A DNA stretch of 64,000 nt from the NCBI RefSeq assembly GCF_032773895.1, contig NZ_CP120416.1, positions 4,431,001 through 4,495,000 on the forward strand. Direction: 5' to 3'. The position numbers were made by a program, and so were the translations under genes. The notes under the pieces are model-generated. The model was not told the origin of the DNA. It worked only from the letters and a program-made list of their open reading frames with translations, and did no database searches. The stretch comes from Teredinibacter sp. KSP-S5-2. Its GTDB lineage: Bacteria > Pseudomonadota > Gammaproteobacteria > Pseudomonadales > Cellvibrionaceae. Of the stretch, positions 1 through 8,050 are shown piece after piece (position 1 is the first letter of the stretch; every line of letters starts with the position of its first letter).

Positions 1-76
1 CCAATTCCTGATTACTGACCCGCCCGTTTTCCTGTAAAACCTGAAGGATCTGCTTGTCGTATTTATCCAAATCCAT
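1..76 (-). CDS. Lrp/AsnC-family transcriptional regulator, N-terminal part only
   Basis: The gene runs off the left edge; only about 25 codons are visible. The peptide reads MDLDKYDKQILQVLQENGRV followed by SNQEL, which matches the start of the winged HTH of Lrp/AsnC proteins (D-x-x-D-x-x-I-L-x-x-L-Q-x-[DN]-G-R). These proteins are amino-acid-responsive, DNA-wrapping regulators. An ATG 14 bases further out (position 90) hits a stop after one codon, so the ATG at 76 is used. The gene is divergent from leuA, and a 15-bp palindrome of Lrp type lies between the two, so it may regulate itself and leuA. Confidence 0.75.
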   Translation of the reverse strand, partial: MDLDKYDKQILQVLQENGRVSNQEL

Positions 77-276
77 ATCCGCTACTCCATATAAATAGAT
101 TTATGCCATAAAAATTAAGCTTTCAGCAATAATATTGCTCATTTAATTTATTTTGAAGTATTTTCGCAATTTTATAGCGGCTACTTCTCTTTATACTGGT
201 CAGCAATTGAAGCACACCATGCCCCTCGTCGCTAAACAGGTAACGTTCGGGCACAACAGGAATACTGGAGCCGAAC
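77..276. promoter_or_regulatory. Divergent control region with Lrp-type palindrome
   Basis: This AT-rich spacer separates the Lrp-family gene from leuA. At 125-139 it holds the perfect palindrome AGCAATA-A-TATTGCT. With flanking C on each side this resembles the Lrp consensus (YAG...CTR). No leucine-rich leader peptide or attenuator hairpin was found ahead of leuA. A GGAG ribosome site sits about seven bases before the leuA ATG. Binding by the adjacent regulator is inferred. Confidence 0.45.
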
Positions 277-1983
277 ATGCTTGCCAACCCCGCAGAAAAA
301 TACCGCCCTTTTCAAGGCATCCAACTTACGGATCGCCAATGGCCGAGTAGAACCATTACCCAACCTCCCATATGGATGAGTACGGACCTGCGTGACGGCA
401 ACCAGGCACTGATCAATCCGATGTCCATCGAAACCAAAATGCGCTTCTTTAAAGCACTGGTGGCGATGGGCTTCAAGGAAATCGAAGTAGGCTTCCCTTC
501 TGCCTCCGACATCGATTTCCAGTTTGTTCGCCAGCTCATCGAGCATGGCCATATCCCGGAAGATGTCACCATCGAAGTACTAACCCAGGCACGCAAAGAG
601 CTAATTGAAAAAACCATTGATAGCCTGCAGGGTGCCAAACGGGCCATTCTGCATGTATACAACCCGCTGGCTCCCGAGTTTCGCCGAATTGTCTACAACA
701 CCGATAAGGCCGGCGCAAAAGCCATTGCCGTGCAAGCCACCCAATGGAGCAAAGAACTGACCGCTCAACACCCCGAAACCGAGTGGGTCTACCAGTATTC
801 ACCGGAAACCTTCTCCAGTACCGAAGTGGAGTTTGCCAAGGAAGTGTGTGACGCGGTGATTGATGTATGGCAACCCACCCCCGAACACAAAATGATTATC
901 AACCTGCCCGCCACCGTGGAAATGAGCACACCGAACACCTTTGCCGACCAGGTGGAGTGGATGCACAGAAACATCAATAAGCGGGATTCGGTGATCATCA
1001 GCGTCCACCCTCACAACGACCGAGGCACCGCCGTAGCGGCGGCGGAACTGGCAGTAATGGCCGGCGCTGACCGGGTAGAAGGTTGCCTGTTCGGTAACGG
1101 TGAACGCACCGGTAATGTGGACCTGGTAACCCTGGCCCTGAACCTTTACTCACAGGGCGTCCACCCAAACCTCGATTTTTCCAATATTGACCAAGTACGA
1201 AGACTGGTAGAAGAGTGCAACCAGATTCCAGTTCACCCGCGCCACCCCTATGTGGGCGAACTGGTGTACACCGCCTTTTCCGGCTCCCACCAGGACGCCA
1301 TCAAAAAAGGCTTCGCCCAACAACAAGCGGGCGCAATCTGGGAAGTACCTTACCTCCCCATCGACCCGGCAGACCTGAACCGCAGTTACGATGCAGTAGT
1401 GAGAGTCAATGCGCAATCGGGTAAAGGGGGGGTGAGCTACCTGCTACAAGCCGAAACCGGACTGGAACTGCCGCGCCGCCTGCAAATCGAGTTCAGCCGA
1501 ATCGTACAAGCCGTAAGCGATGCCACGGGTAAGGAAGTCACTGGCCACGAAGTGGCGAAACTGTTTGGACAAGAATACTTCGATGCAGTCACCCCCTTTG
1601 AATTCACCAGTTGCAGCTACCTGCAAAAACACAGTGAACAGATGGAAGTCAGCATTGAAATATACGATAACCAGAAGCAAGAAATCATTAGCCTCCACGG
1701 CACAGGCAACGGGCCAATCGACGCTACCGTCAACGCCATCAACGCGTTTACCTCTTATAACGTAGAGCTTGTGGACTATCACGAACACGGCATCGGAGAA
1801 GGCTCGGACGCAACCGCGGTAACCTATGTGGATGTAAAAATTAATGGCAGCTCAGCAACCTTTGGTGTAGGCAAGGACGCCAATATTATTCATTCCGCCA
1901 TAAAAGCACTTGTAAATGGCATTAATCGATTTCAAACAAGCCAGGAAAAGGTTGAATCACACAAAGCAACAGCTGAGGCCTGA
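277..1983 (+). CDS. leuA: 2-isopropylmalate synthase
   Basis: Catalyses the first committed step of leucine synthesis: acetyl-CoA plus 2-oxoisovalerate gives 2-isopropylmalate, in the cytoplasm. The 568-residue length fits the longer LeuA form seen in pseudomonads and actinobacteria rather than the ~520-residue E. coli form. The HMGL-like TIM barrel shows DLRDGNQ at residues 37-43 (substrate and metal site), HPHND at 244-248 (metal ligands) and GNGERTGN at 273-280. The C-terminal ~140 residues are the leucine-binding allosteric domain. The ATG at 277 has a well-placed GGAG. The gene stands alone, ends in a strong terminator, and is divergent from an Lrp-family gene that may control it. Confidence 0.96.
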   Translation: MLANPAEKYRPFQGIQLTDRQWPSRTITQPPIWMSTDLRDGNQALINPMSIETKMRFFKALVAMGFKEIEVGFPSASDIDFQFVRQLIEHGHIPEDVTIEVLTQARKELIEKTIDSLQGAKRAILHVYNPLAPEFRRIVYNTDKAGAKAIAVQATQWSKELTAQHPETEWVYQYSPETFSSTEVEFAKEVCDAVIDVWQPTPEHKMIINLPATVEMSTPNTFADQVEWMHRNINKRDSVIISVHPHNDRGTAVAAAELAVMAGADRVEGCLFGNGERTGNVDLVTLALNLYSQGVHPNLDFSNIDQVRRLVEECNQIPVHPRHPYVGELVYTAFSGSHQDAIKKGFAQQQAGAIWEVPYLPIDPADLNRSYDAVVRVNAQSGKGGVSYLLQAETGLELPRRLQIEFSRIVQAVSDATGKEVTGHEVAKLFGQEYFDAVTPFEFTSCSYLQKHSEQMEVSIEIYDNQKQEIISLHGTGNGPIDATVNAINAFTSYNVELVDYHEHGIGEGSDATAVTYVDVKINGSSATFGVGKDANIIHSAIKALVNGINRFQTSQEKVESHKATAEA

Positions 1984-2010
1984 ACAGCACGAACATAAAC
2001 AGCAGACATA

Positions 2011-2039
2011 AAAAAACCGCCATAACGGCGGTTTTTTTT
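2011..2039. terminator. Bidirectional intrinsic terminator
   Basis: An 11-bp stem (AAAAAACCGCC paired with GGCGGTTTTTT) with a five-base loop is flanked by an A run on one side and a T run on the other. It sits between the convergent leuA and cytochrome c5 genes and can serve both. Confidence 0.9.
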
Positions 2040-2052
2040 CAGGCAATTCCTC

Positions 2053-2457
2053 TTACTTGGAATTGTTGATCATATAGTCAACCGTTGCCTTTAGGTCATC
2101 ATCGGAACAGTCGAAACACAAACCTTTTGCTGGCATGCCGTTGAAGCCGCTGATAGCAGATACATACAAAACATCTACGCCTTTAGCAATACGTGGTGCC
2201 CAGGCAGCAACATCACCTAATTTAGGCGCATTCGCCGCACCTGTTGCATGACACGTTGTACACTTTGATTTGTAAATATCTTCGCCAGAACGTGCACCAC
2301 CTGCACCCGCCGCATCGCCCGCTGGCGCCGCCGCACAATCTTCACCTTCCATACAAAGGTCGCCCACAGGCTTAACACGATCTTCAACAGTTTCAGCTGT
2401 TACCAATACCGAAGCTGCAAGTAACAGGCTTGCCACCCCTGATAAAATATATTTCAT
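2053..2457 (-). CDS. Cytochrome c5 family protein
   Basis: A periplasmic monoheme electron carrier. Residues 1-21 form a signal peptide ending near VTAE. The heme site CTTCH is at 66-70, and the likely axial Met is in NGMPAKG (Met108). A Cys pair (114 and 117) follows in the segment GLCFDCSDDDL, where cytochromes c5 carry a disulfide. An extra acidic and Ala/Gly-rich stretch with two Cys (residues 31-60) lies between the signal peptide and the heme domain. The total of 134 residues is usual for the family. It is monocistronic and convergent with leuA. Its redox partners are not visible here. Confidence 0.9.
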   Translation of the reverse strand: MKYILSGVASLLLAASVLVTAETVEDRVKPVGDLCMEGEDCAAAPAGDAAGAGGARSGEDIYKSKCTTCHATGAANAPKLGDVAAWAPRIAKGVDVLYVSAISGFNGMPAKGLCFDCSDDDLKATVDYMINNSK

Positions 2458-2645
2458 AGCAATTCACCCTAATACAAGTCGATAGTCATTATTTTAAACC
2501 GGCCGGATTATAGCCGAAGCTGGAACAAATGTCCGTGGGACATAGACGTATAACAAAATCAGCGGTATTATTCCCGCCCTCGCTGTCGAGCGTAAACCGC
2601 TGCAAAGCCTAATCGCTCACAAAACAAACAGCGAAATCAGCCGCA
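2458..2645. other. Intergenic DNA with a decayed repeat copy
   Basis: No credible ORF. The stretch from about 2590 to 2640 (CTGCAAAGCCTAATCGCTC, then ACAAACA) looks like a worn copy of the tail of the 175-bp units that follow, so the array may once have been longer. Confidence 0.35.
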
Positions 2646-2995
2646 GCTCAGCTGGGTGAGGTAAGCGGAAACGAAGCACCGCTTCGTGCGCAACCGAACG
2701 ACAATAATCTAGGATTATTGGACGGACCTTCGCACAGCGAAGGGAGTAGGTGCAGTGCAAAGCACTGCTAACCTGACAAACAAATAGAATTTAGATATAC
2801 AGCTTTAACATACACCCGTAGCTCAGCTGGGTGAGGTAAGCGGAAACGAAGCATTGCTTCGTGCGCAACCGAACGACAATAATCTACGATTATTGGACGG
2901 ACCTTCGCACAGCGAAGGGAGTAGGTGCAGTGCAAAGCACTGCTAACCTGACAAACAAACAGAATTTAGATACACCGCTTTAACATGCACCCGTA
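2646..2995 (+). repeat. Two tandem 175-bp hairpin-rich units ahead of tRNA-Arg
   Basis: GCTCAGCTGG starts at 2646, 2821 and 2996, giving two units of exactly 175 bp; the third occurrence lies inside the intact tRNA-Arg. Each unit begins with the D-arm sequence of the tRNA, preceded by ACCCGTA in the second unit as in the tRNA itself. It then carries four hairpins with arms CGAAGC/GCTTCG, AATAATC/GATTATT, CCTTCGC/GCGAAGG and GCAGTGC/GCACTGC. By eye the two units differ at about seven positions. Three of these fall in hairpin loops and none in the four stems. The units look like duplicated tRNA-derived or structured-RNA elements. Function is unknown, and processing with the tRNA transcript is possible. 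Confidence 0.8.
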
Positions 2996-3063
2996 GCTCA
3001 GCTGGATAGAGTAGGTGGCTTCGAACCACTTGGTCGGGAGTTCGAATCTCTCCGGGTGCGCCA
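2987..3063 (+). tRNA. tRNA-Arg (anticodon TCG)
   Basis: This is a full cloverleaf with encoded CCA. The acceptor stem GCACCCG pairs with CGGGTGC, followed by discriminator G and CCA at 3061-3063. The D arm is GCTC-AGCTGG, the anticodon loop is CTTCGAA (TCG), and the T arm contains GTTCGAATC. It closely follows the layout of E. coli tRNA-Arg(ACG). It reads Arg CGN codons. Its 3' end is a classic target for tyrosine-recombinase elements, and an integrase remnant lies just downstream. Confidence 0.95.
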
Positions 3064-3069
3064 TATAAG

Positions 3070-3100
3070 AAAACCTCGTTTGCGAAAACGGGGTTTTTTT
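3070..3100 (+). terminator. Intrinsic terminator after tRNA-Arg
   Basis: The arm AAAACCTCGTTT pairs with AAACGGGGTTTT (one G-U pair) across a short GCG-centred loop, and is followed by a run of seven T. It lies seven bases after the tRNA CCA end. Confidence 0.85.
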
Positions 3101-3288
3101 GTATCTAAAAATCAGAAAATGGAAATGGCCTGCAAGCCTGATAAACAGTGGGATTAACCCGTTTATTCAGCTTGAAAGCGCTAACCAAATAAACCCAATA
3201 AGCCAACGCATACCAACTTTACCTTCCCGATTTTTGCACACACTCATCAAAAGAAATTCACCCCTTGTGTCCAATTTGTGTCCACCCT

Positions 3289-3477
3289 TTATGACGCCTT
3301 TAATTTCAGTAACGTCAGGGTAGGCGTATTTCCGTTTACATCCAGAATTTTATTACTTGCGTCAATCAACTCTTGAATTTCAACAGCCGAATAATGCGTA
3401 GTAATATCGTGGTTGGTGTGCCCAAGTAAAACTCGTCGAGTTTCATTAGTAAGGCAATCCTTCTCAAGCCCCGACTA
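3289..3477 (-). pseudogene. Tyrosine recombinase (integrase), C-terminal remnant
   Basis: Reading the minus strand upstream from the TAA at 3289-3291 gives about 60 codons containing ETRRVLLGHTNHDITTHYS. This is the end of a phage-type integrase: the conserved LGH box and the catalytic Tyr in THYS, followed by the usual amphipathic C-terminal helix (AVEIQELIDASNKIL). The frame is cut by an in-frame TAG at 3475-3477, exactly where the sequence starts to resemble a tRNA-Arg 3' end. The N-terminal domain and the first catalytic Arg box are missing. Together with the adjacent tRNA-Arg this marks a decayed integrative element. Confidence 0.8.
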
Positions 3478-3502
3478 GGTTCCTACCTCTCCGGGGTTAT
3501 TT
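3467..3502 (+). terminator. GC-rich hairpin with T-run, overlapping a tRNA-end-like sequence
   Basis: The arms GCCCCG and CGGGGT enclose about 20 bases and are followed by ATTTTTT, giving a terminator-like structure on the plus strand. The same bases (GTTCCTACCTCTCCGGG, about 3479-3495) resemble the T-arm and acceptor end of the tRNA-Arg at 3029-3056 with three mismatches. It may therefore be an attachment-site scar rather than a functional terminator. Confidence 0.4.
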
Positions 3503-3601
3503 TTTGCACGAATAATATAGCTTCTCAGTTGCATGGCACCACACCAATCAACAGCAATCCACTAAGCTCTAATTTTCACAGTAAAAAGCAGAAAGAACGC
3601 T

Positions 3602-4705
3602 ATGAAACTGCATATTTTATTTGCCATTTTTACCGCAGCACTTCTAAGTAGTTGCGGCGGAGGCTCTACGAAAACTTCAAACGAAAATCCTGGTTCTAGC
3701 TCGTCATCAACTTCAAGCAGTTCCAGCTCCTCAAGTAGCAGTTCTTCCTCTTCAAACAGTTCGTCAGGTATGGCCACCACACCAGTTGAACGTTATGGAA
3801 AGCTTTCTGTTTGTAACAGGGTAATTTGTGACAGCGCAAACAACCCTATCCAACTAAGAGGCATGAGTACCCACGGTTTACAATGGTACGGATGGAATAA
3901 CTGTTTAACTGAAGCCTCGTTGGACGCACTTGCTTACGACTGGGAAGCAGATATATTACGTATTTCCCTGTATGTTCAAGAAGGCGGGTATGAATCCGAC
4001 CCAATAGGCTTTACCACTCAAGTTAAAACCTTAATTGACGAAGCGACCGACCGTGGGCTCTACGCACTTGTAGATTGGCATCAGCTCTCCCCGGGAGATC
4101 CTAACGCGAATTTAAATAACGCAGTTACTTTTTTTACTGAAATTGCAAATACATATAAAGACCACACTAATATTATTTATGACGTAGCAAACGAACCCAA
4201 CAATGTTTCCTGGGCCGATATACGTAGCTACGGCGTAGAAATTATTCCTGTTATCCAAGCGATTGATAACGACGCAATAATATTGATTGGCACACATGGC
4301 TGGGCATCGTTAGGAGTTTCTGATGGCAGAACCGCCCAAGATATAGTTGATGACCCGCTACCCTACGATAACATCATGTACACATTCCACTTTTACGCAG
4401 CCTCTCACGGTCAGGCGTATAGAGACAATCTAATCTGGGCAGCAGATAGACTCCCTATTTTTGTTACCGAGTGGGGCTCACAAGCTTATACGGGCGACGG
4501 CGACAACAATTTTGTTAGCACCCAAGCTTATCTCGATATACTCGACGAGAAAAAGATAAGTTGGACGAATTGGAACTTCTCGGACAACCACCGAACAGGA
4601 GCCGTTTGGAAAGAAAATACCTGCGTAAAGGATGGCCCATGGACTACCGATAACCTGAAAGAAGCCGGGTTATGGGTACGCGAAAAAATGAAAAACAGAA
4701 ATTAA
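3602..4705 (+). CDS. GH5 endoglucanase (cellulase), outer-membrane lipoprotein type
   Basis: A cellulase of glycoside hydrolase family 5, probably subfamily 2, cleaving internal beta-1,4-glucan bonds. Residues 1-18 form a lipoprotein signal with lipobox LLSSC (Cys18). A poly-serine linker at 32-55 holds the catalytic domain (about 62-360) away from the membrane. The acid/base Glu198 lies in DVANEPN and the nucleophile Glu290 in FVTEWGS; HFY at 263-265 is also typical. There is no carbohydrate-binding module. The likely location is the cell surface. It stands alone downstream of the integrase remnant, so it may be island cargo. Confidence 0.93.
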   Translation: MKLHILFAIFTAALLSSCGGGSTKTSNENPGSSSSSTSSSSSSSSSSSSSSNSSSGMATTPVERYGKLSVCNRVICDSANNPIQLRGMSTHGLQWYGWNNCLTEASLDALAYDWEADILRISLYVQEGGYESDPIGFTTQVKTLIDEATDRGLYALVDWHQLSPGDPNANLNNAVTFFTEIANTYKDHTNIIYDVANEPNNVSWADIRSYGVEIIPVIQAIDNDAIILIGTHGWASLGVSDGRTAQDIVDDPLPYDNIMYTFHFYAASHGQAYRDNLIWAADRLPIFVTEWGSQAYTGDGDNNFVSTQAYLDILDEKKISWTNWNFSDNHRTGAVWKENTCVKDGPWTTDNLKEAGLWVREKMKNRN

Positions 4706-5150
4706 TATAAAGGGGCGGTCTCGACAAGCACGTCTTTTAGCAGAGTTTAATACCGTCCAATCCGCGACTTTTTATGTTATACGTCCGAGGTGGTGTAAGC
4801 GCTCTCCACTCGCTCCACTTCCTTGAGCTTTTTTAAACCTAAGTCTACGCTCTATCACTCGCAAGGTGCTTACTGCTTTTTCACCACAACACTTATTGTC
4901 CTCTCCATCTTGATTCTGTTCAGAGCAGGAATTAAAAGTAGAATCATGCGGCTAAACAAAAAGCGAGTGTACATATACCAAGAATAGGATGTGGCTTAGC
5001 AGGCGGGGGTGGTCGAAAATCGAACCCATCATTCTTTCTCAATTGAGTTCTGTGCAGACTGTTTGTGTTTATAATTTTTAAGCTCCTTTCAACGGAGCCC
5101 AAACTTAAGAAGGGGCCAGAGGCCCCTTTTTAAAATAGTGAATTCACCAC
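4706..5150. other. Intergenic region between convergent genes
   Basis: No credible ORF or RNA gene was found. Small hairpins are present near 5083-5099 (GCTCC...GGAGC) and at 5112-5132 (see the terminator entry). A tRNA-like phrase near 5010-5030 does not fold. Confidence 0.5.
5112..5134. terminator. Terminator-like hairpin after the cytochrome gene
   Basis: AAGGGGCC-AGA-GGCCCCTT forms an 8-bp stem with a three-base loop, flanked by a T run on the plus side and CTT on the minus side. It lies 17 bases past the stop of the minus-strand cytochrome gene. Confidence 0.65.
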
Positions 5151-7391
5151 TTAGATAGTACAAACAAACGTCCATGAACCATCGCTACCTGGAACAGATT
5201 GTGTCCACCAGTTAGCTCGGTAAACCGCGCCATTATCAGACATCAGGTCGCCACCAGTTGCGTGGCTTGGATTACCTGCCCAGTCACTTTGAGTCCAATT
5301 CGGGTAGGCATTTACAGTTGTTGTATCAATACCTTGCGCGGCACAGTCACCCGTTCCACCAGAAGAAGAGCTGCTGCTCGAACTGGAACTGCTGCTGGAT
5401 GAAGAACTTGACGATGAAGAACTGCTGCTTGAGCTAGAGCTGCTGGAAGAAGAGCTTGATGATGAGCTGGAGGAAGATGTTGCACAAGCATCTGCCGCGG
5501 CAAGATCCCATGCGTAAGTCCACGCCCAACCTGTTCCTGGTGCGTATGCGCCACCAGAAGAACACCAGCCTGCTTGCTTACATACGTAGTTTTGGCCACC
5601 ATTAGTGACAACGTCACCGTTGTTGTAGGTTGCACCATCAACATATATTGGACAGCTGATGCCGCCAGAAGAAGAACTGCTGGAAGTGCTTGAGCTGCTA
5701 CTAGAGCTGGAAGAACTGCTTGAGCTGGATGATGAACTGGAGCTGCTGGACGAACTGCTTGCCCCCCCACCATTGTTCGTCACGGTGGTTTCAGCCCTGC
5801 TGATCAACTCGTGCTTGAGCGCCTGGGCATCGTACATGCTCTTGAAGTTCGAGACTTCTGGCAGACGCTCATTGCGATAGAGGTCTTTGATGAAGCCATG
5901 AGCCAGAGGCTGATAGTTGAGTTCGACACTTACGGTCAAGTTTCCAGGAGCTGTGACCGGGATGCGATAGGTGACTTCGTCAACCCCTAGATTGAAGTTT
6001 CCGTCACTATTGGCGGCACCAAACACGGCGACATCCTTTGGTACCTGGGCTTTATCGAAACCCTGTGGCGTCAATCGGTTGTCCTTCAGGTATTGAGCTG
6101 CACGCAACAGAGTGTAGGTGGGCCTACCATCCGAATCACCCATGATGGTCTCATAGATCTGCACTTGATTGGCAGCGCTGATCAGATCGTAGTGGGGCTC
6201 TATCGCCGACTGGTCAGCATCATTGTCTGCGCCTACGATTGAACCATCGGAGTTCATCGCGCCAGACTCAAACACTATGCTGCCATTGCTATCGGTCACG
6301 GTGAAGTGCAACCACATGCGGCGAGAAGGGTAGGATGTAGGCGCTTTGTGGCCTGAGAGGTTTGTCAGTTTGACCTGAGCTTCCAATACCCCACCCGTCA
6401 CACTAGCGGATACGATTTCGGTACTCACCGCACTTTGCAACATAGCCCGTGCACGAGTAATGCTGGTATCCATCCCTTGACTGATCACATCCAGACTCGT
6501 GGCGTTGTCACGCAACATGGTGAGCATTACGGTGTTGGCACCGACCAAATGGTGTTTGGCGAATCCCTCTTTGGCTGCCAGCCAGCCAGGGCGGTTAGAG
6601 ACCTTTGACGTCGTCTTAGGCATATGACAGCTCTGACAACTGGCTGGTGTGCTGCCCGTATCAGCGAAGTTTGAGTTCTCCCATTCGGTATAGGGCATCT
6701 GCTCAGGGAACTCGCTATCGGCAGTGGTGGTCATCAGGTTACCATCAGCGTCCACATAGGGGGTTTTGAGATTGTGACAAGTTGCGCAAAGCTCGGAACT
6801 GGATGTATGCGCGCTGTAAGTCGGGGTGTAACCCGTATTATTGATCATCGGCTGGGGAACAATATCGGCGAACTGGCCGTAGATGGTCTTAGTATCGTTG
6901 ATGGTGTAGTTGCCAGAGAAACCTTCCAAGGTACCCAGAGAGGCATTGTCGGTCACTTGGTGACAGAGGGTGCAGCTTACCCCATTCATAGCTGCATCGT
7001 GCATCGAATGGTTTTTATCCAGAACACCGTTGGCCCCAAGCAGAGTTATCTCACCGCCCTGAATCTTGGTAATCTCGTAATTAGCCATAGGAGCGTGACA
7101 CTTGGAGCATTTGTCGTTGATCACCGGGGCAAGATTTGCGTTGCGCTCAAGCTCAGTAGCAACCTTCGCCCGCCAGAACGGGTCTTTAGCAGAATTCGCC
7201 ATCATCGATGCGCCCCAATCTCGCACGATGGAGACATCCTCACCACTGGTATCCGTGAGATTGTCGTGACACGAAGCACAATTGCCCGAGCCGGAGAAGT
7301 GAGAACTGGTGAAAGTCGTGTTCTCTGCCTGAACACTTTGTACAGTTACTAACCCAAGTAATAACGTGTACATCAATTGTATTTTTGACAT
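5151..7391 (-). CDS. Secreted pentaheme cytochrome c with two CBM5/12-like modules
   Basis: A signal peptide (1-22) precedes a cytochrome c554-like region with five CXXCH heme sites at residues 38-42, 95-99, 140-144, 202-206 and 252-256. A second region (about 320-540) carries SGHKAPTSYPSRRMW, a phrase seen in multiheme cytochromes of this type. Then follow a poly-serine linker (545-575), a Cys-rich chitin-binding-like module (580-636, with GWCSSGG and APGTGWAW), a second poly-serine linker (638-677) and a CBM5/12-like module (678-746, with YRANWWTQ). Heme attachment would occur in the periplasm before export. The architecture implies an electron carrier anchored on polysaccharide, perhaps feeding oxidative polysaccharide-cleaving enzymes; that role is inferred. 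The ATG at 7391 has AGGAA at good spacing. The gene is convergent with the GH5 cellulase. Confidence 0.88.
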   Translation of the reverse strand: MSKIQLMYTLLLGLVTVQSVQAENTTFTSSHFSGSGNCASCHDNLTDTSGEDVSIVRDWGASMMANSAKDPFWRAKVATELERNANLAPVINDKCSKCHAPMANYEITKIQGGEITLLGANGVLDKNHSMHDAAMNGVSCTLCHQVTDNASLGTLEGFSGNYTINDTKTIYGQFADIVPQPMINNTGYTPTYSAHTSSSELCATCHNLKTPYVDADGNLMTTTADSEFPEQMPYTEWENSNFADTGSTPASCQSCHMPKTTSKVSNRPGWLAAKEGFAKHHLVGANTVMLTMLRDNATSLDVISQGMDTSITRARAMLQSAVSTEIVSASVTGGVLEAQVKLTNLSGHKAPTSYPSRRMWLHFTVTDSNGSIVFESGAMNSDGSIVGADNDADQSAIEPHYDLISAANQVQIYETIMGDSDGRPTYTLLRAAQYLKDNRLTPQGFDKAQVPKDVAVFGAANSDGNFNLGVDEVTYRIPVTAPGNLTVSVELNYQPLAHGFIKDLYRNERLPEVSNFKSMYDAQALKHELISRAETTVTNNGGGASSSSSSSSSSSSSSSSSSSSSSSSTSSSSSSGGISCPIYVDGATYNNGDVVTNGGQNYVCKQAGWCSSGGAYAPGTGWAWTYAWDLAAADACATSSSSSSSSSSSSSSSSSSSSSSSSSSSSSSSSSSSSSSSGGTGDCAAQGIDTTTVNAYPNWTQSDWAGNPSHATGGDLMSDNGAVYRANWWTQSVPGSDGSWTFVCTI

Positions 7392-7426
7392 GATTGAAGT
7401 TCCTGAATTATTGATTTTATTATTGG

Positions 7427-7498
7427 TATATTTGAAATCCCTTATATACTACTGCTTTTCGTCTGTATATTCGAAATCTCTTATATATTACTGCTTTT
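7427..7498. repeat. Imperfect 33-bp direct repeat, 39-bp period, upstream of the cytochrome
   Basis: TATATTTGAAATCCCTTATA (from 7427) and TATATTCGAAATCTCTTATA (from 7466) start two copies that both end in ACTGCTTTT, with about three differences in 33 bp. Both copies are also bordered by TTATTGGTATA. The repeats lie 36-107 bp upstream of the cytochrome start codon, where a regulator could bind. No regulator could be named. Confidence 0.7.
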
Positions 7499-7655
7499 TT
7501 TATTGGTATACAAAAAGTGTGTGATTTGACACAAATATCAGGAAAAACATGGCCACTTGGAGGCCAAATAGAGTCACCGACAAAGGGTTCAGTGCCCACC
7601 CCTAAACCCTTCCCCCGGCTACCCCCAGGGTTTTGAACAACATCTATCAGAAACT

Positions 7656-7832
7656 ATGAAAACCAGAGAAGGTCAGGAGGGAATCCACAAGGAGTTAGAG
7701 AACATGAGAGAGGAGCTTAAGCACCTCAAGAAAGCATCAAAAGAGAATGTGGATGATGACCCCAGCGGCAGACTAATCAGTCCTAATAAAATTCAGATAC
7801 ATAGAGTACCTAAACGCGATGACGATCGCTGA
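7656..7832 (+). CDS. Possible small ORF (58 aa), charged helical peptide
   Basis: An ATG at 7656 opens a 58-codon frame. The product begins MKTREGQEGIHKELENMREE and continues with a Lys-rich heptad-like stretch, then a basic/acidic tail. The frame is open back to 7572 without a start codon, so it could be the end of a decayed larger gene. No clear ribosome site is seen. Composition suggests a short coiled coil. I do not recognise it. It may be remnant cargo of the putative tRNA-Arg island. Confidence 0.3.
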   Translation: MKTREGQEGIHKELENMREELKHLKKASKENVDDDPSGRLISPNKIQIHRVPKRDDDR

Positions 7833-8050
7833 ACAAGCAACGCTGGAAGCTAAGGCTAAGCTTAAGAAGGACAAACAGAAAATCTAAATCAGAAATATCG
7901 GTTGGATTTTCCTGGGCTAAACGGGCAATGGGCGTCCAGCTAATTTTCTGATGTAGAAATATTTTAAAAATAATAGCGTCGAACCATCTGATCGGGAGTT
8001 CAATCAATTTGCCAAGCAACCCAAAGAGAGAAACAATCGGAAGTGTCGAG
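7833..8050. other. Intergenic region with a tRNA-Arg 3' end fragment
   Basis: At 7979-8001 the sequence TCGAACCATCTGATCGGGAG plus TTC matches the anticodon-to-T-arm part of the tRNA-Arg (3020-3042) with about three mismatches. It is not part of a complete tRNA. It could be the far attachment site of the element next to the tRNA-Arg. No ORF is supported in the rest of the stretch. Confidence 0.5.

Noticed and set aside
2560-2640. Cyclic-di-GMP (GEMM) riboswitch-like phrase GCAAAGCCTA
   Set aside because: The rest of the riboswitch core is missing, and the phrase is better explained as a worn copy of the nearby repeat.
2646-2995. CRISPR array
   Set aside because: The repeat unit is 175 bp with no unique spacers. 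No cas gene is present anywhere in the window.
5000-5045. Possible tRNA 3' half on the minus strand near GGTTCGATTTTCGACC
   Set aside because: Only a phrase resembling a T loop is present; T-arm and acceptor stems do not pair and no CCA end follows.
5312-5880. Long frames opposite and beside the poly-serine linkers (5312-5773 minus and 5659-5880 plus)
   Set aside because: They are by-products of the repetitive Ser codons, giving Val/Ala- or Leu/Glu-rich products. The same happens at 10163-10678 and around 38267-38500.
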